From an uncultured Collinsella sp. (GTDB lineage Bacteria > Actinomycetota > Coriobacteriia > Coriobacteriales > Coriobacteriaceae), in the NCBI GenBank assembly GCA_947507155.1, contig CANNOC010000004.1, positions 1 through 64,000 on the forward strand: a stretch of 64,000 bases of DNA, given 5' to 3'. Within the stretch, counting starts at the first letter, position 1, and the number at the start of each line of letters is the position of its first letter. The notes under the pieces were generated by a model. It saw only the letters and a list, made by a program, of their open reading frames with translations. It searched no databases and was not told the origin of the DNA. The position numbers and the translations under genes are program-made. Below are positions 50,914 through 59,700 of the stretch, one piece after another.

Positions 50914-50963
50914 TAAAAAAGGGAATGGGCTTCCCCCGACGGCTGTCGAGAAAAGCCCATCCC
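50914..50963 (-). terminator. Terminator of the DUF2207 gene
   Basis: GGGATGGGCTT pairs with AAGCCCATTCCC on the minus strand, followed by TTTTTT. Confidence 0.85.
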
Positions 50964-50977
50964 ATAGCTTACGACCG

Positions 50978-52921
50978 TTAGAACGTTCCGCCGCCGCCTC
51001 CGCCGACGCCGCCGCCTCCGCCGCCCGAGAAGCCGCCACCACCACCGCCGCTCGAGCTATCGGAACTCGAAGCCAGCTCACGGATGCTCTCGTGATACAC
51101 ATCGTTAAACGAATCGAGCGGCGACTCGGTACCGTAATGATGGTAGTACCACCAGTAGCAGGGGTAATTGTCGTAGAAACCGTCGGCCTCGCGCACCTCG
51201 GGAGGAACAGCCTCGGCAAGCTGACGCAGGACTTCCTTCGAAACGCCCAGCGCCGCACCCATCACCAGAAGTTTATTCCACAGGACCAGATCGCCGGGAA
51301 CGGCTTCCTTTAGGCGCGTGAAGTCCTCGAGCCAATGCTTGAGCGCCTTGCAGCGGGCCGCCACCTCGGCACCCTCCGGCGTAAAGCGGCGGAACGTAAG
51401 GCCCACGCCAATACCCACCAGCACAATCGGCACCGAGATAACCGCGGCGACAATGTTCGCCTGCGCGCCGTCGGTAAAGAAGATGGATCCCGCGGGAACA
51501 CAGGCGATCAGAATACCGAGAACCAGGCAAAACACCATTGCGACAATGCCGTCCGAGGCAACGTACTCGCTATCGGCTAGCTTGCCCTTAACGGTGTTCT
51601 GATAGTCCTCGAGCTTGTCGCCCACGGGTGTAGCGTGCTGCTTGACGTAGTGCTGCAGCTCGTCGAACGTGCGCGAACGGTCACCGTTCTCGTCGGGCTT
51701 AGCACCGGCAAAGAAGACCTTGAGCACCATGCGGTCAATGCCCTTGGCCGACTTCCAGCCCGCATCACTCACCGTCACGCGGTAGGTCTGCTCCTCTTTC
51801 TCGCGCCCCAGCAGGCCCTTCTTAGCCTTAGTCACGGTCGCCTGCTCCAGCTTGATCACACGGTCGTCAGTGAGCTTCATGAGCGTGGCGATATATGCCT
51901 GATCGGGCACCTCGTTCCAGCTCATGAGGGCCGAAAGCACGGCGGGATGGTCGGCCGAAGGCACATCGCGGAAATATTCGTCCTGGAAAAGCGGCTTGGG
52001 CTTGCGGCGACGCAGCTTGAGCACAACGATTGTGCCGGTAAAGGCCACCGCCGCGACAACACTTAGCACGGCAAGTGCATTGGCAATCATGCGAGCGTGA
52101 GCGCGGCGGGCGTTAGCCTCGTCGGCCCATTCTTTCTCTTCGCTCAGGATCGTTGACATGCGCTCCTCACTTGAAGCGGAAAGCCATGGCACCCAGTCGC
52201 TGGGGAAGGCGATGCGCGCCTCGGCGAATTCGCCCTGATGCACGCAGGGAATGGTATAGGTGACCATGGGCTCGTCCTCATCGAGTGACACATCGCCCGT
52301 CAGCGGACCGTGGCCCCATGCGCGAAAGTTATCGCCCTTGACGGCCGCCGTCCCGGCAGCAGCATTTGCGAAGTACACTTCCATCTCGACGTCATCGGAA
52401 TCCGCGGACCAGCCGTCACCCACGAACTTCCAGTAGAGCTCGGCGGTATCGGCCCAGTTCATGACCGCACCGGTCATGGTGTAGCTCACGTAATAGATTG
52501 CGCTGTCGCCGCTCTCGTGGGGGCTGAATACCTTGATCTTTACGCCGTCACCGGTCTGCTCGACCGTGTAGACGCCAGAGTCACCCTTGTTCGCGCTATC
52601 GACTTTGTTAAACGCGGTGTCCTCTTCCTCGACACTCAGCACGTCGACGCCCGCCGCGCCGCCCTGCTGGTTGGTGCCCGTATTGATCTCCCAAAACACG
52701 CCGTTGATGTCGTCGTCGAAATCGAACTGGCGTCCCTCGACAACGGTCAGCGATCCATCGGCCTCAACCGTGGCGCCGATGTAGGTTTGGCTCATGGAGT
52801 AGCCGTCGGCGTGTGCGGCGGCAGGCAGCAGCAACAACGCAAGCGCGACGAGTGCGCAGACGGAAGCGAATCGCGCGAATAGGCGGCGCTGCCGACAGGT
52901 CTTGGCAACGGGGGCGTTCAT
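50978..52921 (-). CDS. DUF2207 family membrane protein with glycine-rich tail
   Basis: 647 residues. A signal peptide (CALVALALLLLPAAAHADG) is followed by an extracellular DUF2207 domain (about 35-235: WEINTG, YYVSYTMTGAV, YWKFVGDGW), a transmembrane helix (about 275-297), a cytoplasmic part, two more helices (about 465-510) and a C-terminus of Ser and Gly runs (GGGGGGFSGGGGGGVGGGGG). Function of the family is unknown. The ATG at 52919-52921 has AAAGGATG. Repeat copies A and B flank the gene. Confidence 0.85.
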   Translation of the reverse strand: MNAPVAKTCRQRRLFARFASVCALVALALLLLPAAAHADGYSMSQTYIGATVEADGSLTVVEGRQFDFDDDINGVFWEINTGTNQQGGAAGVDVLSVEEEDTAFNKVDSANKGDSGVYTVEQTGDGVKIKVFSPHESGDSAIYYVSYTMTGAVMNWADTAELYWKFVGDGWSADSDDVEMEVYFANAAAGTAAVKGDNFRAWGHGPLTGDVSLDEDEPMVTYTIPCVHQGEFAEARIAFPSDWVPWLSASSEERMSTILSEEKEWADEANARRAHARMIANALAVLSVVAAVAFTGTIVVLKLRRRKPKPLFQDEYFRDVPSADHPAVLSALMSWNEVPDQAYIATLMKLTDDRVIKLEQATVTKAKKGLLGREKEEQTYRVTVSDAGWKSAKGIDRMVLKVFFAGAKPDENGDRSRTFDELQHYVKQHATPVGDKLEDYQNTVKGKLADSEYVASDGIVAMVFCLVLGILIACVPAGSIFFTDGAQANIVAAVISVPIVLVGIGVGLTFRRFTPEGAEVAARCKALKHWLEDFTRLKEAVPGDLVLWNKLLVMGAALGVSKEVLRQLAEAVPPEVREADGFYDNYPCYWWYYHHYGTESPLDSFNDVYHESIRELASSSDSSSGGGGGGFSGGGGGGVGGGGGGTF

Positions 52922-53040
52922 AGGCACATCCTTTGTCTGTGATACCAACAGCGCCATTGTCCCACGTTTACGGACACACATGACGAATATCTAGGCGACC
53001 GGAGCGCCAAACGGGATGAAAGTCACGCCCGCCGCCAGCA

Positions 53041-53090
53041 GCTAGTCATTGGGGACGTTCTTAAATGACTAGCCGTTAGGGACACTCTTT
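53041..53090. repeat. CTAGTCATT / GGGACGTTC family repeat, copy B
   Basis: GCTAGTCATT (53041-53050) and AATGACTAGC (53064-53073) are perfect inverted arms; the centre GGGGACGTTCTTA is reversed relative to copy A, and the tail CGTTAGGGACACTCTTTG is in the same orientation. Confidence 0.7.
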
Positions 53091-53099
53091 GAAACGGCC

Positions 53100-53305
53100 T
53101 GCACCAACGATAGATACCACTTCACAGCTCCGTCACAGGTGTAGCGGCTTTGTGTTGCCGTGACGCGCGCTGATTGAGTCCGCGAGCAAGGGGCATAAAG
53201 GAGTTGAGCGAAAACGGTTGCCCCTTTCCCGTTCGCTCGAGGATCATGTCCCCCTTTTCCGCGGAAACCCCGGCAGTTGCGAAGAGCTGCCGGGGTTTCT
53301 GTCGT
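53100..53305 (+). ncRNA. Candidate small RNA ending in a strong hairpin
   Basis: No gene fits between the DUF2207 and gluQ starts. The plus strand has a stem GAGCGAA..CGG with CCG..TTCGCTC (about 53207-53248) and then a perfect 13-bp hairpin, GAAACCCCGGCAG (53264-53276) with 53287-53299. A terminator-like hairpin with no gene to its left on the plus strand suggests a short transcript of its own. The promoter is not identified; the hairpin could instead be a roadblock ahead of gluQ. Confidence 0.3.
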
Positions 53306-53422
53306 CTAAGGTGCCGAGTTAATGGACAGGAATCACGGCACCGAGTCTGCGGCCCGCCATACGCAATGCGGGGCCTCGACAACTTGCGAGCCACGGCAAC
53401 GCCTTCCCATCGCGCCCCGCGC

Positions 53423-53436
53423 TATACTCGTCCGCA
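53423..53436 (+). promoter_or_regulatory. gluQ promoter suggesting a leaderless mRNA
   Basis: TATACT at 53423-53428 ends 7 bp before the ATG at 53436, the usual distance from -10 box to transcription start. No Shine-Dalgarno sequence is present. The -35 region is poor. Confidence 0.45.
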
Positions 53437-54446
53437 TGGATATCAACGCACGCAACATAGCAACGCCCGCCGCGAACGCGCCAACGACGACCCCCTCTCC
53501 CGCGCCCGCGCCCGTCGTGGGCCGTTTTGCCCCGTCGCCCTCGGGCCGCATGCACCTGGGCAACGTGTTCAGTTGCCTGTGCGCGTGGCTTTCGGCCCGC
53601 AGCCAGGGCGGCCGCATCGTACTGCGCATCGAGGACCTGGACGATCGCTGCAAGCGTCCGGAACTTGCCGCTCAACTGATTGACGACCTGGCCTGGCTGG
53701 GGCTTGAGTGGGACGAAGGCCCCTACTACCAGCACGATCGCCTGGACTTGTACGAGGACGCCCTGCACCAGCTGCAAGACGCCGGCCTCACCTACCCCTG
53801 CTTTTGCACGCGCGCCGAGCTCCACGCCGCGAGCGCACCGCACGCCAGCGACGGCACGCCCATCTATCGCGGCGCCTGCCGAGGCCTTTCTGCCGAGGAG
53901 GTTGCCCGCCGCAGCATCCTGCGCGCTCCGGCCACGCGCCTGCGCGTGCCCGCCGTCGACGACCTCGCAGACGATGTGGTCGAATTTGTGGACCGCACGT
54001 ATGGTGCCCAATGCGAGGCGCTCGCCACCGAATGCGGCGACTTTTTGGTGCGTCGCAGCGACGGCGTGTTTGCCTACCAGTTAGCCGTGGTGGTCGATGA
54101 CGCTGCCATGGGCGTCTCCGAGGTCGTGCGCGGATGCGATCTGCTGGGCTCCACGCCCCGCCAAATCTATCTGCAGCATCTGCTGGGACTTCCCACGCCG
54201 CACTACGCGCACATTCCGCTGCTCATGTCGCCGGACGGCCGCCGCCTTTCCAAGCGCGACCGCGATCTGGACCTGGGCGAGCTCCGCGCCCGCTTTGGCA
54301 CACCCGAGGCATTGCTGGGCTGGCTCGCCGGGCAAACGGGCATCGCACCGGACACCACACCGCGCTCTGCCAAGCAGCTGGTCGAATACTTTAGCTGGGA
54401 CGTCATCCGTGCGCATCGCGAGAACATCACTGTAACTGCCGAGTAG
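53436..54446 (+). CDS. gluQ: Glutamyl-Q tRNA(Asp) synthetase-like protein
   Basis: 336 residues. The class I synthetase core: GRFAPSPSGRMHLGNVFSCL (HIGH-like), LRIEDLDDRCKRPE, YQLAVVVDDAAMGVSEVVRG, and LSKRD (KMSKS equivalent). It lacks the anticodon-binding domain of full GluRS, as expected for YadB/GluQ, which attaches glutamate to queuosine in tRNA(Asp). A Cys cluster like that of YadB is partly visible (CFCTRAELH). About 30 Pro/Thr-rich residues precede the catalytic domain. The start has a -10 box but no ribosome-binding site. Confidence 0.85.
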   Translation: MDINARNIATPAANAPTTTPSPAPAPVVGRFAPSPSGRMHLGNVFSCLCAWLSARSQGGRIVLRIEDLDDRCKRPELAAQLIDDLAWLGLEWDEGPYYQHDRLDLYEDALHQLQDAGLTYPCFCTRAELHAASAPHASDGTPIYRGACRGLSAEEVARRSILRAPATRLRVPAVDDLADDVVEFVDRTYGAQCEALATECGDFLVRRSDGVFAYQLAVVVDDAAMGVSEVVRGCDLLGSTPRQIYLQHLLGLPTPHYAHIPLLMSPDGRRLSKRDRDLDLGELRARFGTPEALLGWLAGQTGIAPDTTPRSAKQLVEYFSWDVIRAHRENITVTAE

Positions 54447-54461
54447 CCAAACGCCTCGCCC

Positions 54462-55187
54462 CTACGCAACATCCCAGGGCTGGAGTTCGTCGCCCAGGCG
54501 AACGATGCAGTCGTAGAGCACGGTGTGGCGCTCGGCCGGGTTGGCATCCCGATGGAAATGCCCGTAGTACCAGCGTTTGTAATCCAAGTGGTCTTCCAGC
54601 TCATCGAAAAATGCCGTAAGCCGATCAACGGCGGGGTAATTCCAGCCGGGTGCCGGATAAAGCGTGGGCGAAAGCATGCGCGTAGAGCAGGTGTGGGTGA
54701 TCACGTAGTCGACCTTCCAGCCCACGCTGTCGAGCTTTGCCCGCGCCTCCTCAAAGTTGCGCTCGTCCGGCAGCTCCTGTGGCCACCAGCTGGAATACGG
54801 TATGCGGTATTCCTTGTCCACGCTCGTGGCACCGCCCATAGTAAAGATCGTTGAGTCATCGAGCTCAAAAACCTCGCCGCGCGTCAGGCGTCGGATGGGA
54901 GAGGTATCCGATAGGCGCTGCGTCAGCCCACCGTGCCACAACTCCATGGGGCGCTCCGCCCAATGATCGAAACGCTCGTGGTTGCCGTCGACGAACAGCG
55001 CGGTATAGGGACGCGATTCCAGCCAGGCGATGTCGGCGCACTCCTCGGCAGAGAAATCCCACGGAAAGCCAAAGTCGCCCGCGACGATGAGATAGTCGTC
55101 GCTCGTCAGGCTATCCCCAAGGTCCCAATCGCGCAGCTTTTGCATGTCGAGGCCGCCGTGAATATCGCCCGTCACATAGACCGTCAT
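54462..55187 (-). CDS. Metallophosphoesterase, calcineurin-like
   Basis: 241 residues. VYVTGDIHGGLD, IVAGDFGF and FVDGNHERFD are metal-binding motifs I-III; VITHTCSTRM and WYYGHFHRD give the last ligands. It hydrolyses a phosphoester of unknown identity. Its ATG overlaps the stop of the upstream phosphoesterase by 4 bp (ATGA), so the two are coupled. Confidence 0.9.
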   Translation of the reverse strand: MTVYVTGDIHGGLDMQKLRDWDLGDSLTSDDYLIVAGDFGFPWDFSAEECADIAWLESRPYTALFVDGNHERFDHWAERPMELWHGGLTQRLSDTSPIRRLTRGEVFELDDSTIFTMGGATSVDKEYRIPYSSWWPQELPDERNFEEARAKLDSVGWKVDYVITHTCSTRMLSPTLYPAPGWNYPAVDRLTAFFDELEDHLDYKRWYYGHFHRDANPAERHTVLYDCIVRLGDELQPWDVA

Positions 55188-55852
55188 CGGATCACCACTT
55201 CCCTCTTATAACTTTCGAGATCGTGCTCGACCTGCTCGTCGCCCGTGGCATTGACCCACCACGGCCATTTAACGCAACACATCGGCTCGTCTACCTGCGC
55301 AAACCAAGCTTTGAGCTCCTCCAAGCTCACCGGGGCGTAGCTGTTGGCGTCCACGCCCACGTCATAGCGCAGCAGTCCCTGCCTGCGGTTGAACTCGTTG
55401 TATGCGCCGCCGCAACTGTGGATATGCCCGTGCAAATGCCAGCTGCCGTGCGACATGCCCTGCCAGTCGACCATGGGATAGTGGCTCAGCACGATTTTTT
55501 GGCAGTTGATCTTGAGCGCGCAAATGGGCGGCTCGACGATAAAAGCATCCGCTACCGCAGGCTGCGTCCAGTCTTTGTCGTGGTTGCCGGGCAGCAGATG
55601 GACGCGCTTGCAGGCAATGCTTTTGCGCAGCTCGTAGGCGTCTTGGACCGTCATCTTAAAGCTAAAGTCACCCAAGATGTAGAGCTCGTCATCCGCAGCA
55701 ACCTTGCTGTTAATGTTGGCGACCATGGCATCGTTCATCTGCGCAACAGTCGACCAAGGCCTATCGCTAAGCCGTAGCATGTTCTCGTGTCCAAAGTGAG
55801 TATCGCCGGTAAACCAGATCACGGGGACCTCCGGTTGCTGCGGGGTATCCAT
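55184..55852 (-). CDS. Metallophosphoesterase
   Basis: 222 residues. WFTGDTHFGHENML, ILGDFSFKM, LLPGNHDKDW, IVLSHYPMVDW and LHGHIHSCGGAYNEFN form the five metal-binding motifs; the pattern is that of phage-like and YfcE-related phosphoesterases. It forms a pair with the following gene; the different motif details suggest different substrates. Confidence 0.9.
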   Translation of the reverse strand: MDTPQQPEVPVIWFTGDTHFGHENMLRLSDRPWSTVAQMNDAMVANINSKVAADDELYILGDFSFKMTVQDAYELRKSIACKRVHLLPGNHDKDWTQPAVADAFIVEPPICALKINCQKIVLSHYPMVDWQGMSHGSWHLHGHIHSCGGAYNEFNRRQGLLRYDVGVDANSYAPVSLEELKAWFAQVDEPMCCVKWPWWVNATGDEQVEHDLESYKREVVIR

Positions 55853-55862
55853 CCCTTAGGGC

Positions 55863-56102
55863 TTACCCCTCGTTCTTCCATCCAAACGGGTCGAGCACCC
55901 AAAAAATCAGATCGAGTACGCCGCCGGTCATCATGGCGCCGGCAAGGGCCATGCAAACGTGCAGAGAACTGGCACTTCGGAGCACGTCGAATGGCCCCAG
56001 AACAGCCAGCAGCGCGACCGCTGCGCCGGCAAGGCACAACGCGAGGCACGGCCCCGCGTCCTTGACGCACTTCTTTGCGAGATGCTTGGTGTTATCGCTC
56101 AT
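55863..56102 (-). CDS. Small membrane protein
   Basis: 79 residues, starting MSDNTKHLAKKCVKDAGPC, with two transmembrane helices (about 14-33 and 43-68) and the polar end DPFGWKNEG. AAGGAG lies 10 bp before the ATG at 56100-56102. It is 10 bp upstream of the phosphoesterase pair and may be cotranscribed. No family recognised. Confidence 0.5.
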   Translation of the reverse strand: MSDNTKHLAKKCVKDAGPCLALCLAGAAVALLAVLGPFDVLRSASSLHVCMALAGAMMTGGVLDLIFWVLDPFGWKNEG

Positions 56103-56255
56103 TGGTATCGAACTCCTTAGAGGATCGTTGTTTGGGTACATGCCGCCGCGGCAGAGCAGGGCGGCAGGGTAAGTGTCCCATGCCGTGCGGACACGTTTTT
56201 AAACCCATGTATCCGCAGGGACCCATGTCCTTGCAGAACACCCCCGAAGAATCGT

Positions 56256-56612
56256 CTAAGCCGCTGGCGGGCAACATACTGAACAGGGGGTCTTTCCTCG
56301 TTTGAGCGCGGTCGCCAGTGGCACGCTTGTTCTAATGGCATTTTGAGGAAGGTTTTTGCATCCCCCAGAACGGTGATAAATCTTGCCGTTCTTGATGACG
56401 ATCACCTTGGTTTTTGAAGCAGCCACGCTGCGGGACTTGATGGGCGCATCCGCCTTTTGACGAGCCGGTGCCGTTTTCCGAGGCCAGCCTCTCGGAAAAT
56501 CAGAATCGCAGAATCGATTGATGTAGCTGTCGAAACATCCATCGAACAGCAGCCCCGTTGCCAAGCCCGCCATGAACCCACAGGCAATCGCGGCCTCTCC
56601 TCTAATTTGCAT
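56256..56612 (-). CDS. Small secreted or membrane protein with Cys-rich C-terminal motif
   Basis: 118 residues. A short hydrophobic N-terminus (AIACGFMAGLATGLLFDG) could be an anchor. The C-terminal KIYHRSGGCKNLP, then ALKRGKTPCSVCCPP, matches a zinc- or haem-binding-like module (YHR..C..L, then A..RG..PC..C) found at the end of many small Gram-positive surface proteins. TTAAGGAGGGACAT is a very strong ribosome-binding site. Function unknown. Confidence 0.6.
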   Translation of the reverse strand: MQIRGEAAIACGFMAGLATGLLFDGCFDSYINRFCDSDFPRGWPRKTAPARQKADAPIKSRSVAASKTKVIVIKNGKIYHRSGGCKNLPQNAIRTSVPLATALKRGKTPCSVCCPPAA

Positions 56613-56640
56613 ATGTCCCTCCTTAATTAATCTTGAAGAT

Positions 56641-56690
56641 AAAAGCGGCGCGCGCCGCAGGACCCATGCCCTTGCGGCGCGCGCCGAAAA
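56641..56690 (-). terminator. Terminator of the surface-protein gene
   Basis: A perfect 14-bp stem, CGGCGCGCGCCGCA with its complement (56646-56659, 56673-56686), followed on the minus strand by TTTTATC. Confidence 0.9.
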
Positions 56691-56710
56691 TGATCCGCTT
56701 TCCTCCGTCC

Positions 56711-59700
56711 CTAACGGATCAGCTGGCGGCGCTTGTCGGACAGGAAGACGCCGGCGGCAACCAGGACCGTGCCTCCAATTACGAACGTCTCGCCCAGCAG
56801 GTTGGACACGTCGCCCGTGGCGGGCATCGTCGTCTGCTGCGTGGTGGCCTCGGACGCCGAGGTCATGTGCTTGGCCTGGTACGCCACCTGCGTCGCAGGC
56901 TGAGTCTGCTCGCCATTCCCGCGCTCGGCGGCCTCTTGGCGAGCGATCTCGGCGTTGAGCTCGACAATAGCCTGGTCGAGCTCGGCCTTGGCGGCGGTAT
57001 AGTTGGCAAGCGCCTCCAAGTAGGCAGGTGCCACAGCATCCGTCGCAGCAACGGCAGCGTCGAGCTCAATCTTGGCAGCTGCGGCGCGCTCGACGGCATC
57101 GTGGGCTGCAGCGATCTTAGCGTTGAGCGCCTCATCCGCATCGTTGGCACGGCCGCTAGCGATGGCGTCGGCAAGGTTGATCCTGCGCAGGCGGGCAACC
57201 GCGGCGGCAGAAGCATCGCGATCAGCGGTCGCATCCGTTACGGCGTCGTCCGCCGCAGTCACGCCAGACTCGGCATCGGTCTTCGCCGAAGCCGCTGCCT
57301 CAACAGCAGCATCGGCAGCGGCCTTGTCCTCCGTCGCCTGAGCAAGCGCCGCGGCGGCATCATGTAGCTGAGCCGCACGAGCAGCAGCCGCGACGGATGC
57401 GGCCTGAGCCGCGGTCACAGCCGTGCCGGCACCGCTCGCAGCAGCCTGGGCGGCAACAAGCTCGGCCTGGGCAGCAGCGACGTCGGCATCTGCCTGGCCT
57501 GCCGCACCCTGCGCGGCATTCACTGCAGCCTGCGCGTCAGCCTGAACGGCACGCGCCCCCTCGAGCACCGCCGAGGCCGCATCAAATGCACGCTGAGCAG
57601 CGGCAACGTCGGCAGAGTACGCAGCCAGCTCGTCCTGGGCGGCAGCAAGCGCGCTCTCCTTGTCGCCAACGCCGGCGCGAGCGGCATCCAGCGCACGCCG
57701 GGCAGCGGCAGCCTTGCCCTTGGCGACATCGAGTTCATCAGACTTGGCAGTCACGACACTCTGCGCCGCGGTAACCGCAGCGCTGGCAGCGTCCACGTCG
57801 GCGCGGGCATCAGCCACGGCACGCGCAGCGGCCTCAGCCGCGGCCTGCTTCTCCCCCACGGCAGCCTGGGCATCCGAGGCCCCAGCGGCAGCAGCGTCAA
57901 CATCGGCGGCAGCAGCATCGACTTGAGCCTGCCTTGCAGCGGCGGCCTGCGACGCGGCGCTCACCTTGCCGCCAGCCTGCGCAGCCGCGCCCTGAGCGGC
58001 AGAAAGCTCCTGACGAGCCGCGTCCACGCCCTGCCCAGGATTTGCCAACGAGTCACACCACGCATTAAGCGCAGCCTCGTATTCGGCAACCGTCATCGGA
58101 TTGGCGGCATTCGTGTACCATCCTCCAGACATAGAGAACGTCTGCGCCTGCGTAAGCCAACGGTTCATCGTCCCGCGCGTGCAAACCCCCATACCCGTTA
58201 CGGTGTAATCGGGATCGATCACATTCATGTAGTGACCGACTGTATGCACGCTCCCGCCATGCGCAGCCACGTAGCGATCGATTTCGTCGCCATGCTGCTC
58301 GTAGAAATCAAAAGCAGCCTTTCCCGTAAGGCCCGTCGCTCCCAGCGTAGCCGCAGCGCGGTCAAAGACGGCCTTCTCCTGATCGACCCACTGGATGAAC
58401 GGGTCGCTTCCGTAGTTCCACGCCACGTTTTCGCCCACGTTGAACTGCATGGCGTGCGCAGTCTTGGTATCGGAGAAATTCGCATCGGCAATCGCGGTCG
58501 CCATCATGGCATACGTCACCTTGAGCTCACCCAGGCCAACGCTCGCACGATACTTGTTGCACGCCTTGAGCCACACAATCGCTTGCTTCATGTTGGTCAG
58601 ACTCGTCGCGTCAACCTCCTCGCCCACCTTGGTGAGGCTGGCATATTTGCAGTTGAGAATCAGGTCCGCCGCATCGTCGGCACCCACGCTCTTAAAGAAC
58701 GCAATGGCGCCCTGGCGGTAGTTTTCCGCCGAGGCGTTCGCCGTAGCCTGAGCGGCGTCGAGCTTGGCCTGCGCTTGAGCTACAGCCTGATCGGCCTGCT
58801 GCTTTTGAGCCTTTGCCTGGTCGAGCGCCTTGTCGGCAGCGTTCTTCTCGTCCTTAGCGGCCGAGAGCTTGGCCTGAGCGTCGGCCAGCGCCGCAAGCGC
58901 ATTGGCATGCTCGGCCTTAGCCTGATCGACGGCGGCGTCTGCCGCGGTCGCAGCAGCCGTGGCAGCGTCCAACTTGGACTGCGCGTCAGCCGCAGCCTGC
59001 TGCTGGACGGCGAGCGCCTGCTGAGCAGCCTGCACCTCACCCTCGGCAGTGGTCACTTCCTGCGAGGCAACAGCGAGTTCGCCCTCGCGCTGCGCCTGGA
59101 CCGACTTGGCGGCGTCCAGCGCGGCAGCGGCGGCGTCCACCTTGGCCTTGGCAGCCTCGTACTCCGGGCCCGCGGCACCCTGCTCGGCACGGTCGAGATC
59201 GGCCTTGGCGGCGTCATAGCTCGCCTGAGCGGCATTCACATCCTTATCGGCCGCATCCTTTGCCTGCTGAGCTGCCGAAAGCTTGCCTTGCGCGTCCTGC
59301 TGTTTGGCCGCGGCGGCATCAACGCCAGCCTGGGCATTCGAAAGCCTGACCTGCGCGTCGGCGGCCTGCTGCTTTGCCTGCTCCAGCTCGCTCGCGGCCT
59401 GCTCGGCAGCGGCCTGAGCCGCGGCAACAGCCTCGGGCGTGGCATCGGCAGCAGCGGCCTGCGCGGACTTGAGCGCAGCCTGGGCATCGTCGGCGGTCTT
59501 CTGGGCAGCGGTCAGGGCTTCACCCTTGTCCGTCAGATCCCTCTTTGCGGCATCGAGTGCAGCTTGAGCGTCCTCGAGCGCCTTCACGTCCGCATCGGCC
59601 TTGTCCTGCGCGGCACCCATCTGCTGCTCCAGCTCGGCCGAAGCTGCAGAAGCGGCAGCGTCGCTTGTGCCACGGGCCGCATCGTAGGCGCTCTGAGCCT

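Noticed and set aside
50853-53090. Composite transposon around the DUF2207 gene
   Set aside because: The flanking repeats are short REP-like units, there is no transposase, and no target duplication is visible.
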